Notes under the pieces: generated by a model | The model's database searches: none | Told to the model about the DNA's origin: nothing | What the model saw: the letters and a program-made list of their open reading frames with translations, nothing else | IMG/VR virus record: IMGVR_UViG_3300033145_001334 | Coordinates: 1 to 37,878 of that record | Reading direction: 5' to 3' (one strand) | Source of the DNA: a virus | Length of the DNA: 37,878 bases | Made by a program: the position numbers and the translations under genes | In this document: positions 32,458 to 37,878 of the stretch, piece by piece | Numbering within the stretch: the first letter of the stretch is position 1 | Layout: the number at the start of each line of letters is the position of its first letter

Positions 32458-34182
32458 TTAGTTGCCCCTCACTATTTGAAATAAATTATCTCTTGTAATT
32501 AAATCAGCCACATTTTTTTTCGCTTTAAGAATTTTAGAAATTCCTACATCGATAGTTTCTTTTGCAATTATATCGATGTAGGTTACCTTTTTTGTTTGAC
32601 CAGCCCTATGAACTCTGTCTTCACTCTGTAACCTATTCATGAGAGAATAATCGTTAGAGTAAAAAACCACTATATTTGCAGCAGTAAGATCTACACCAAG
32701 CCCTCCCGTTCCCTGTGTTCCGACCAAAATTCTTGCTTTTCCATCTTGAAACTCTTTTATATTTTTTGTTCTTTCGTCGATTTTGGTATCCCCATACAGT
32801 TTTACACAAGATATTTTCATTTCATTTGCTAATTTATATATTCTGTCTATGTCATGCTTAAATCTGCTCCATACTACTAATTGATTTCCATTGCTGTTCG
32901 ATTCTTCCAAAATGTCTCTTAATGCTTCAAGTTTTGGGTTTGTTTCAAAATCAACAATTTTTTCAGAACTATCAACCACAAATCCTGATGTTATTTGAGA
33001 GAGTCTCAATAATTGTGTTAAAATTATTGGAGCTGTTACTTTTTCACTGTTTTCTATCTGAGTTATACAATAGTTTACCATCTCATCATATTTTATTTTA
33101 TTGGACATCGGTAAATCTATCACTCTGTTAACATAAAGTTTTTCTGGAATATCTACACATTCCTCTTTTCTAAATCGTGTTGACCATTCATAAATTTTAT
33201 TAGATATTGTTTCAGCACTTCCACGATTTAAGAATAGTTTCCAACCATTTCTCCAAAAATATTTATTTATAAACCTGTCGTAATTAAGGCCAAAACTTCT
33301 TCCACCGTTTAAAAACAAAAATTGACTAAACAAATCATAAGCATGTTGTGTTACCGGTGTTCCTGTTAAAATCATCTTATATTCAGTCAATTCACCAAGA
33401 GACAACAATTCTTTAGTTCTTTTTGCATGCGGATTTTTAATTTTTTGACTTTCGTCTGCAACTATCATCCACCTATTATTCACTTTGTTGTGTAGTTCCT
33501 TTCTTAAACCTGCAACACTATCATAGCTCATAATATAAAAATCATAAAAATCATCATTTAATGCTTGAAGTTTATTTTTCTTTGTTCCCTTTAGGGCAAT
33601 TCCACTATAATTACTCCATTTTTCGACTTCTTCAACCCATTTGTTCACTAAAGAAAGAGGACACACAACCAGACATTTTTCCACTTCTCCTTTTTTATTA
33701 TTTAGGGTAAACCCTTCTATAGCGACACGAGTTTTGCCGGTGCCCATTTCCCATAGTAATGCGTGAGCTTTAAAATAATTTAACCATTCTAAACCTACAA
33801 ATTGGTTTCTAAATGGAGTTGGTTTTTTATGATTAATCAATCTTATTCTGTTATGAACATTATCAATTTTTATATTTTCAAGATGTTTTAATCTATTTTT
33901 TCTATATTGTGTATTTATTATTTCTTTGTGCGCTGCCATCGCAAACGCTGGGGTATATTTAATTAGAACGTCAACGCCATCAAAAATTAACTTTTTCGGA
34001 GGCAATTGGTGTAAAATTACATCCACATTTTCTTTGCTTAAAGGATAAATCTTTTGTTTTCTTTTACTCAATCCACCATACAATTCATAAATCTTCGATT
34101 GAATTACCCAAAAATTATCTGTTTCTATTACTATTTTTTTATTTACATATCCAATTTTTATCTCTATTATCTTTGAGTCCAT
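32458..34182 (-). CDS. SNF2-family DEAD-like helicase/translocase
   Basis: A 574-residue protein with the two RecA-like lobes of SNF2-type ATPases. Walker A is LLWEMGTGKT (about 142-151), motif II is IVADESQKIKNP (DESQ in place of DEAH), motif III is MILTGTPV. The second lobe has RILVGTQGTGGLGVDLTAAN (motif V) and SEDRVHRAGQTKKVTYIDII (motif VI, the QxxRxxRxGQ-like site). It probably translocates on duplex DNA or remodels protein-DNA complexes. Phage homologues are common next to replication genes. Its start overlaps the end of the next upstream gene by 16 bp. Confidence 0.88.
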   Translation of the reverse strand: MDSKIIEIKIGYVNKKIVIETDNFWVIQSKIYELYGGLSKRKQKIYPLSKENVDVILHQLPPKKLIFDGVDVLIKYTPAFAMAAHKEIINTQYRKNRLKHLENIKIDNVHNRIRLINHKKPTPFRNQFVGLEWLNYFKAHALLWEMGTGKTRVAIEGFTLNNKKGEVEKCLVVCPLSLVNKWVEEVEKWSNYSGIALKGTKKNKLQALNDDFYDFYIMSYDSVAGLRKELHNKVNNRWMIVADESQKIKNPHAKRTKELLSLGELTEYKMILTGTPVTQHAYDLFSQFLFLNGGRSFGLNYDRFINKYFWRNGWKLFLNRGSAETISNKIYEWSTRFRKEECVDIPEKLYVNRVIDLPMSNKIKYDEMVNYCITQIENSEKVTAPIILTQLLRLSQITSGFVVDSSEKIVDFETNPKLEALRDILEESNSNGNQLVVWSRFKHDIDRIYKLANEMKISCVKLYGDTKIDERTKNIKEFQDGKARILVGTQGTGGLGVDLTAANIVVFYSNDYSLMNRLQSEDRVHRAGQTKKVTYIDIIAKETIDVGISKILKAKKNVADLITRDNLFQIVRGN

Positions 34183-34610
34183 TCGTCCCCGTCCTCCGTA
34201 TTTACCTCAGAATGTAATTCACATCTTTTGTGACATATTTTACAATCTTTTTCTTCAACATCAACACCATTTATATGATAACAAGCATATTTTTTAGTTT
34301 TTTCTATTTTTTCCCACTTTTTAATCATATCAGGTGTAATTTTCTCTTTAGTGGAATAATAAGTGTTCACGAATTCTTTAATTTGTTTTTTCTTAAAAGC
34401 ATCAATAGCCTCTTTTTGCAAAGAGTCTTTTATCATCTGGTATCTTTCTTTTATTTCTTGTAACTTATTAAGTTTATCGTTCACCCCACCTAAAAGAAAG
34501 ACTATGCTGTCATAGCGTTCCTTTAATGTGTATTCGATCGCTTCTTCACCATCTTTTTTAACGTTAAACGCTATTTTTAGATATTTTTCTTCTTCATCTC
34601 TGTTTATCAT
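34167..34610 (-). CDS. Hypothetical coiled-coil protein with C-terminal cysteine cluster
   Basis: A 147-residue protein. Residues 1-60 are helical and charged (DEEEKYLKIAFNVKKDGEEA), residues 40-100 have a probable coiled coil, and the C-terminus holds YACYHINGVDVEEKDCKICHKRC, four cysteines that may bind zinc. It overlaps the SNF2 gene start by 16 bp, suggesting joint expression. No family recognised. A 62-bp C/T-rich gap on the plus strand (34611-34672) separates it from the next gene and holds no frame that I can support. Confidence 0.6.
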   Translation of the reverse strand: MINRDEEEKYLKIAFNVKKDGEEAIEYTLKERYDSIVFLLGGVNDKLNKLQEIKERYQMIKDSLQKEAIDAFKKKQIKEFVNTYYSTKEKITPDMIKKWEKIEKTKKYACYHINGVDVEEKDCKICHKRCELHSEVNTEDGDEWTQR

Positions 34611-34672
34611 CCCTCTCCCTTCCCCCCTTTTTCACACTGTTTTTGAAACCGGTTTTTATCCTTTTTCTTAAT

Positions 34673-35122
34673 TTATTCATCTTCTTCCCTCTCCCTTTCT
34701 TGCTTATTATAGTATTCTAAAGGGCATTCCTTTGGGATATAAGAAGGTATCCCTCGGAAAAGCTTTGCTTCTTTTCCTTCATGACAACCTTCATGACAAT
34801 AGAAACCTGTCTTGTAATGTGGGCAATCGTAGCAATCCCTTATTCTAATTATTCTCTCTGAGTTGTCTTCTGCTGGCCAATAATATTTAAGGCCTCTCTT
34901 TTTATTGGCCATTTTTGTTTGTTCAATTAAATCTTTCATCATCTCAGATTGAAGTTTTTCAAAATACTCCGCCAGTCGATCCTCTACTCGGCTTATAATT
35001 GCATGACAAGTAGGACAAGCTTCTTTTATTCCTTTTGGGGGATTGTTAAAACCAGTTAAAGTAAAACAACTTCCAAAACTCCCTTCTTCTGCTCCACAAA
35101 TATCACAAAATTTCCTATTCAT
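34673..35122 (-). CDS. Two-zinc-cluster hypothetical protein
   Basis: A 149-residue protein with GAGGAGGTGAAAA before its ATG. N-terminal FCDICGAEEGSFGSC and KEACPTCHAIISRVEDRL make one cysteine cluster; a second is RDCYDCPHYKTGFYCHEGCH followed by KECPLEYYNKQE. A helical linker with LQSEMMKDLIEQTKMANKKR joins them. It may bind nucleic acid. It belongs to no family I can name. Confidence 0.65.
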   Translation of the reverse strand: MNRKFCDICGAEEGSFGSCFTLTGFNNPPKGIKEACPTCHAIISRVEDRLAEYFEKLQSEMMKDLIEQTKMANKKRGLKYYWPAEDNSERIIRIRDCYDCPHYKTGFYCHEGCHEGKEAKLFRGIPSYIPKECPLEYYNKQEREREEDE

Positions 35123-35148
35123 TTCTTTTTCACCTCCTCTCGTATGTA

Positions 35149-35232
35149 TTAATCTCTATTTCCCCAATCACTATGCTCAGATTCAATCATAGCCTCAGCC
35201 TCAATCAGCTCTCGCCTCTCTATTTTATTCAT
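35149..35232 (-). CDS. 27-codon small protein, uncertain
   Basis: An acidic micro-gene reading MNKIERRELIEAEAMIESEH plus SDWGNRD, with AAAGGACAG upstream of its ATG. It starts inside the last codons of the next upstream gene (stop 35225). Strong ribosome site and overlap support it, but its size leaves doubt. Confidence 0.45.
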   Translation of the reverse strand: MNKIERRELIEAEAMIESEHSDWGNRD

Positions 35233-35509
35233 TTTCTGTCCTTTCACATTTAATTGGTCTGTAATAATAATATCTGTACGTGCAATCAAAACTATCTTGT
35301 TGGCTTCCAATACAATTCCCAATTTTAAACGCATTTGGGTCTATAGGATTACTTGCCCCGTCTCTTGTTTTCACACATAAATCACCAATCTGTGCGCCCG
35401 CATCTTCTTCTTCACTTTCAATCTCTTCAACAATCCACCATCCGCGAGGTCTATTTCCAACCGCTTCAGGGTCAACGCCAAATTTCTTCACAACTTCTTC
35501 TTTAGTCAT
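35225..35509 (-). CDS. Hypothetical protein
   Basis: A 94-residue acidic protein (MTKEEVVKKFGVDPEAVGNR, then WWIVEEIESEEEDAGAQIGD, then FDCTYRYYYYRPIKCERTE). It has three cysteines and a Tyr-rich end. It overlaps both neighbours (the 53-residue protein's end at 35502 and the micro-gene at 35232). Possibly a small DNA-mimic-like acidic protein, but only acidity supports that. A GGAGATAG site precedes its ATG. Confidence 0.6.
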   Translation of the reverse strand: MTKEEVVKKFGVDPEAVGNRPRGWWIVEEIESEEEDAGAQIGDLCVKTRDGASNPIDPNAFKIGNCIGSQQDSFDCTYRYYYYRPIKCERTENE

Positions 35510-35663
35510 TTTCTATCTCCTCTTCCTTTTTATGCTTTTCATTCCACCTATCCTCCGCTGCTCGATCAAGGCAATCCTGTATGAACCAGGCTTCCTTCTC
35601 ATTGCCAGTCTCTATGGCTGCCTTGATACGGTCAAGAGCGTTGCCTTGAAAAAATTCAATCAT
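35502..35663 (-). CDS. 53-residue hypothetical protein
   Basis: The gene reads MIEFFQGNALDRIKAAIETG, NEKEAWFIQDCLDRAAEDRW and a Lys/Glu tail. It starts 2 bp after the previous stop and ends 8 bp inside the next gene. It is helical and charged. Its opening (TAACCATGATTGAATTTTT) is matched at 36035-36066 with ATA in place of ATG, so this start exists twice in the window. Confidence 0.6.
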   Translation of the reverse strand: MIEFFQGNALDRIKAAIETGNEKEAWFIQDCLDRAAEDRWNEKHKKEEEIEND

Positions 35664-35665
35664 GG

Positions 35666-36022
35666 TTAAAATCTATCTCCGATTTTTATAAATCCGTAGG
35701 ATTGTATTTTCCCTTGTACTTTTTCAAGGACTTCCTTGGCTATTATACCCGTTGTTTTTATCAGAGCATCTTTGACTTGTTCTGTAACACCATTGATATA
35801 ATCATCCTCGGAAATTTTGATTTTACTAATTACCGCTTCTGCAACGCGTTCTGTGAATCCATCTGAATTGAGTTGTTTAACAACTCGATCAGAAACGGCC
35901 TTTGTAACGTTCCAATAATAAGAATTTTTAACTTGCTCTGATATTTTTTTTGCAATTTCTTTCTCGATAGATTTAGGGATAATGTATTCAACCTTAACAA
36001 GACTATCTTTTTTTTCACTCAT
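35666..36022 (-). CDS. Hypothetical coiled-coil-like protein
   Basis: A 118-residue protein with AAAGGAGGTAAAAC before its ATG. It reads MSEKKDSLVKVEYIIPKSIE and then several Lys/Glu/Val-rich helices (SKIKISEDDYINGVTEQVKD, LIKTTGIIAKEVLEKVQGK). Probably an oligomeric helical protein. No family or motif recognised. Confidence 0.6.
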   Translation of the reverse strand: MSEKKDSLVKVEYIIPKSIEKEIAKKISEQVKNSYYWNVTKAVSDRVVKQLNSDGFTERVAEAVISKIKISEDDYINGVTEQVKDALIKTTGIIAKEVLEKVQGKIQSYGFIKIGDRF

Positions 36023-36034
36023 GTTTTACCTCCT

Positions 36035-36066
36035 TTAGTTGCTCCTGAAAAATTCAATTATGGCTA
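36035..36066 (-). pseudogene. Second, ATA-starting copy of the start of the 53-residue gene
   Basis: Minus-strand positions 36066-36048 read TAGCCATAATTGAATTTTT, against TAACCATGATTGAATTTTT at the 35663 gene start: 17 of 19 bases agree. The start codon is ATA here, and the frame ends in TAA after 8 codons. It lies between the interrupted gene at 36064-36273 and the 36022 gene's ribosome site. Confidence 0.5.
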
Positions 36067-36273
36067 TTCTTCTCTCATTATATGTGTTTTGTTTGTGTCA
36101 ACCCCGAACGCCGACTTCATAAATCTTGCAGCCCCATCTTTAGAAACTTTATAACTTCCTCCTACATCTTATATCGTGCATGCAATATTACAGTGTCAGC
36201 CCCAGGCATAATCAGGATCTTTTTTCATCGCTTTTTTCAATGTATCAAGAGCGTTTTTTATTTCATTACTCAT
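36064..36273 (-). pseudogene. Interrupted small conserved phage gene with two in-frame stops
   Basis: From the ATG at 36273 the frame reads MSNEIKNALDTLKKAMKKDP, DYAWG, then TGA (36196-36198), HCNIACTI, then TAA (36169-36171), then DVGGSYKVSKDGAARFMKSA, FGVDTNKTHIMREE and TAG. From memory, related phage proteins read DYAWxWHCNIA and end with ...GAARFMK..F.VDT..., so TGA stands at a conserved Trp and the parts on both sides of the stops belong to one protein. The start overlaps the upstream stop (ATGA). No restart codon with a ribosome site follows the stops. Likely a decayed gene, or one read by suppression. Confidence 0.72.
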
Positions 36274-36734
36274 AATGTCTCCTTAAAGTTTCTTTTCATT
36301 ATAGTATTTACACCCTCTGGAGTTCCCCAGATATACCAACCACCCTCACTGTAAGAACTTTTCATAGGAGGATTTGAAATTACTTTAGGCTTCTCTGTTT
36401 TCCCAGTAAGAAAATCACCTAAAGTTCCTTTAAACATAATTCTTGTTTCTCCAAGACAACCTACTGGAGCAGCTATTAATGTAATATTCCTTTCGTATAA
36501 CGGATTATCTAAATCATCACAACCTATATCTTCCCCAAAAAATAAATTAACAGCATAGTATCCTTCTTTTTTAAACCCATCTAACTTGTCCTCCAACGAA
36601 ATATAATGTTCATTGATGTACTCGTTTACGTATTCATAAAAAGATAATCTTTGCCTGTTATTGTCCCATTTAAGACCCACCTTGTCTTTTGCATGTTCTA
36701 TAGCTTGGTTAATAATATATTTTTTATCTGTCAT
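36270..36734 (-). CDS. Hypothetical protein
   Basis: A 154-residue protein. The ATG at 36734 (MTDKKYIINQAIEHAKDKVG) has GAGGGC before it and overlaps the preceding micro-gene's stop as ATGA. It has a mixed N-terminal helix part and a beta part with ERNITLIAAPVGCLGETRIM and SSYSEGGWYIWGTPEGVNTI. No family is recognised. It is intact, unlike its neighbours on either side. Confidence 0.6.
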   Translation of the reverse strand: MTDKKYIINQAIEHAKDKVGLKWDNNRQRLSFYEYVNEYINEHYISLEDKLDGFKKEGYYAVNLFFGEDIGCDDLDNPLYERNITLIAAPVGCLGETRIMFKGTLGDFLTGKTEKPKVISNPPMKSSYSEGGWYIWGTPEGVNTIMKRNFKETL

Positions 36735-36805
36735 AATGCCCTCTTTTTCAGAACCAAGCGATTTGTTAGCCAAACGTTTAAATATGTTTTTATTCCATTA
36801 CTCAT
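36731..36805 (-). CDS. 24-codon micro-gene, uncertain
   Basis: It has one of the better ribosome sites here (GGGAGGAATAAA before ATG) and ends in TGA overlapping the next ATG. It reads MSNGIKTYLNVWLTNRLVLK plus KRAL. It may be a leader peptide, or the front of a frameshifted gene, since the +1 frame continues open into the next gene. Confidence 0.4.
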   Translation of the reverse strand: MSNGIKTYLNVWLTNRLVLKKRAL

Positions 36806-36829
36806 TTTATTCCTCCCTATCTCTCCCCA

Positions 36830-36925
36830 TTAAATAACCAGGCATAAAAATAAAAAGCCAATAATTGCACCTACCAAGCAAATCATAGATATAATTAGAC
36901 AGTATTTTTGAAATTTAGATTTTAT
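36830..36925 (-). pseudogene. Small membrane protein frame with ATA at the expected start
   Basis: From ATA at 36923-36925 the frame reads (I)KSKFQKYCLIISMICLVGA, IIGFLFLCLVI and TAA: one transmembrane helix, 31 residues. AGAGAGG sits 7 bases upstream, the right spacing for a start. The ATA overlaps the upstream TAA (sequence ATAA); with G in the third place it would be the standard ATGA overlap. An internal ATG at 36886 would leave only 18 residues. Confidence 0.5.
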
Positions 36926-37143
36926 TTGGTTTCCTCTCTATTTATTTCATCATTCCAGCAATTTTTTATTAATAACTGATAGATTCCCTCTGAAAGCATT
37001 TTACAGGACAATGATGTTCCACATGCATAAAAAACCCTCATTCCTTCTGTCATCGCCTTCAATGGAAGTGCATGACCACCTCCTCAAGGTGCACCACATA
37101 TAAGACAACGTGTAGGGACTCGTACGCCCAATTTTTTTACTAT
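36922..37143 (-). pseudogene. Interrupted small Cys protein gene, ATA at start and one in-frame TGA
   Basis: From ATA at 37141-37143 the frame reads (I)VKKLGVRVPTRCLICGAP, TGA (37084-37086), GGGHALPLKAMTEGMRVFYA, CGTSLSCKMLSEGIYQLLIK, NCWNDEINREETK and TAA. GAGGGG lies 7 bases before the ATA. A TTG at codon 5 is another possible start. The two sides of the TGA fit one protein with a CxxC head and further cysteines, and a Trp (TGG) at the TGA would restore it. A gene in another frame would need a long antisense-like Trp/Cys-rich peptide and is less likely. Confidence 0.6.
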
Positions 37144-37397
37144 TTATATCCCCTCTCTTTATAAGCAAATAATCTACATCGCTGCCCGTCCCGTATAAAA
37201 TACCATTCTCCATTTTTATCCCGTTCAGCATATAAAATGCCATGATACTTCATCGCCTTTTTAAGTTCTCCCCTTGTTGGCTCTGAGTTTCCCTGAATAA
37301 CCACGGTGTTTTTAGCATATTTTTTGAGATCATTAACAACAAAAAAGATCGTTGCACCTAAGATAAGAAAAAGCAAAAACATTAGTAAATTTTTCAT
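37140..37397 (-). CDS. Small membrane-anchored protein
   Basis: The ATG at 37397 gives 85 residues. Residues 3-22 (NLLMFLLFLILGATIFFVVN) form an N-terminal membrane anchor. The rest is a soluble, basic domain (ELKKAMKYHGILYAERDKNG, EWYFIRDGQRCRLFAYKERG). A longer frame from a GTG at 37454 has no ribosome site. The stop (TAG) overlaps the ATA of the interrupted gene that follows. No family recognised. Confidence 0.55.
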   Translation of the reverse strand: MKNLLMFLLFLILGATIFFVVNDLKKYAKNTVVIQGNSEPTRGELKKAMKYHGILYAERDKNGEWYFIRDGQRCRLFAYKERGYK

Positions 37398-37488
37398 TGT
37401 CTTTTTTTGAATGGGAAGCTGGAAATCATCCCCCAGGTTGATAAGGGAAGACACCTTTGGGAGACAAGGGATGACTCCAGCGTTCGGG

Positions 37489-37785
37489 TTAATCTTTCCT
37501 TTTCAGTCTAAACATAACCGAGAGCGGCTCTCCCTCAAATTCGCCACTTACAGTGAGAGACTCCCCGCCGGACACCTCGATTAAATCGATCACCTCTGCC
37601 ATGTCGACATTCTCTGTAACAGCAGAGAATATCGCATCCTTCCTTGGGCCGAGTGTCTTGCGGAAGTCCGAGATAATTGCGCTTAGCTCTCGATATTTCT
37701 CGATCATGTCCCTGGTGACACTGGCTTGACTTTCTTCTCCATTACTCATATTATCACCTCCTTTCTGTTTAGGATTTAGTTTCAT
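37489..37785 (-). CDS. Hypothetical protein with two strong in-frame starts
   Basis: The frame has an ATG at 37785 (AAAAGGAGGTTTTAAAA upstream; MKLNPKQKGGDN) and a second ATG at 37749 with AAAGGAGGTGATAAT upstream. From the second start it gives 86 residues (MSNGEESQASVTRDMIEKYR, then helical and beta parts with GGESLTVSGEFEGEPLSVMF). Both ribosome sites are well spaced. The downstream start is probably the main one, and the first may encode a leader or a longer form. It is the first gene of the leftward operon in this window. No family recognised. Confidence 0.6.
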   Translation of the reverse strand: MKLNPKQKGGDNMSNGEESQASVTRDMIEKYRELSAIISDFRKTLGPRKDAIFSAVTENVDMAEVIDLIEVSGGESLTVSGEFEGEPLSVMFRLKRKD

Positions 37786-37878
37786 TTTTAAAACCTCCTT
37801 TTTTTTTTGTTTATAAAAATTCTCCCCGTTGTTAGAAACCGTCTTTTAAGATGGCAACCCTCGCCTGAAGACTTGTCG
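37786..37878 (-). promoter_or_regulatory. Right-end leader, possible leftward promoter region
   Basis: This 93-bp piece precedes the first leftward gene. It has a TTGCCA box followed 17 bases later by TAACAA (a weak match to a -10 box), and a hairpin-like CCATCTT...AAGACGG with one mismatch. The window ends here, so the start of the operon cannot be fixed. Confidence 0.3.

Noticed and set aside
36064-37143. Global recoding of TGA as Trp
   Set aside because: Portal, holin-like, 36270-36734 and several other genes end at TGA with the next start overlapping it, so TGA is a working stop here.
37001-37243. 80-codon minus-strand frame in the right-end region
   Set aside because: It overlaps the membrane-protein gene in another frame and ends in Trp/Cys-rich sequence; the neighbouring frame split by TGA fits better.
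37786-37878. A confident sigma-70 promoter
   Set aside because: TTGCCA and TAACAA have good spacing but the -10 box matches poorly; kept only as a possible region.

Overview
The window is most of a low-GC, short-tailed (podovirus-like) double-stranded DNA phage genome. Evidence: a large terminase subunit, portal, scaffold and major capsid protein in the usual order; an adaptor and a single large tail-hub-like protein with no tape-measure or sheath genes; then a run of coiled-coil or very large proteins typical of DNA-ejection (internal virion) proteins. Most genes have strong AGGAGG-type ribosome binding sites and are packed with ATGA or TAATG overlaps. No integrase, repressor, tRNA or DNA polymerase is visible, but both window edges cut the genome. 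The left edge cuts the first gene. The host cannot be named; a Sec-type signal peptide and an M15 peptidase endolysin only say 'bacterium'.

Layout. Positions 1-22753 are rightward (late) genes: tailspike (truncated), a decayed stretch, endolysin, holin-like protein, possible small terminase, TerL, portal, FmdB-type zinc ribbon, two tiny basic proteins, scaffold, capsid protein, decoration-like protein, a zinc ribbon, a cargo block (glycosyltransferase, small protein, SAM methyltransferase), adaptor, fibre-like and tail-hub proteins, a GNAT-like protein, three ejection-type proteins, and a divergent PurD-like ATP-grasp enzyme. Positions 22757-37785 are leftward (early/replication) genes: VRR-NUC nuclease, a CHC2/TOPRIM primase fused to an MCM-like AAA+ motor, two unrelated N6-adenine methyltransferases beside a deoxyribosyltransferase-like protein, a DUF669-type ssDNA-binding-like protein with an AAA_24/Sak4-like ATPase, a secreted Tyr/Asp/Gly-repeat protein, a Cas4/RecB-like Fe-S nuclease, a glutaredoxin fusion, a Gp37/Gp68 (DUF5131) protein, a SNF2 helicase and many small proteins. 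The two transcription units converge with only 3 bp between stop codons.

Working together: the leftward genes form a replication-recombination-modification set (primase-helicase, annealing ATPase with its binding protein, two nucleases, SNF2 motor, DNA methylation), and the rightward genes form packaging, virion and lysis functions.

The most unusual points are the primase-MCM fusion, the PurD-like ATP-grasp gene closing the virion operon, a cluster of interrupted small genes near the right end (36035-37143) in which ATA stands where ATG is expected and TGA where TGG is expected, and a possible remnant of an older terminase at 1797-1969.
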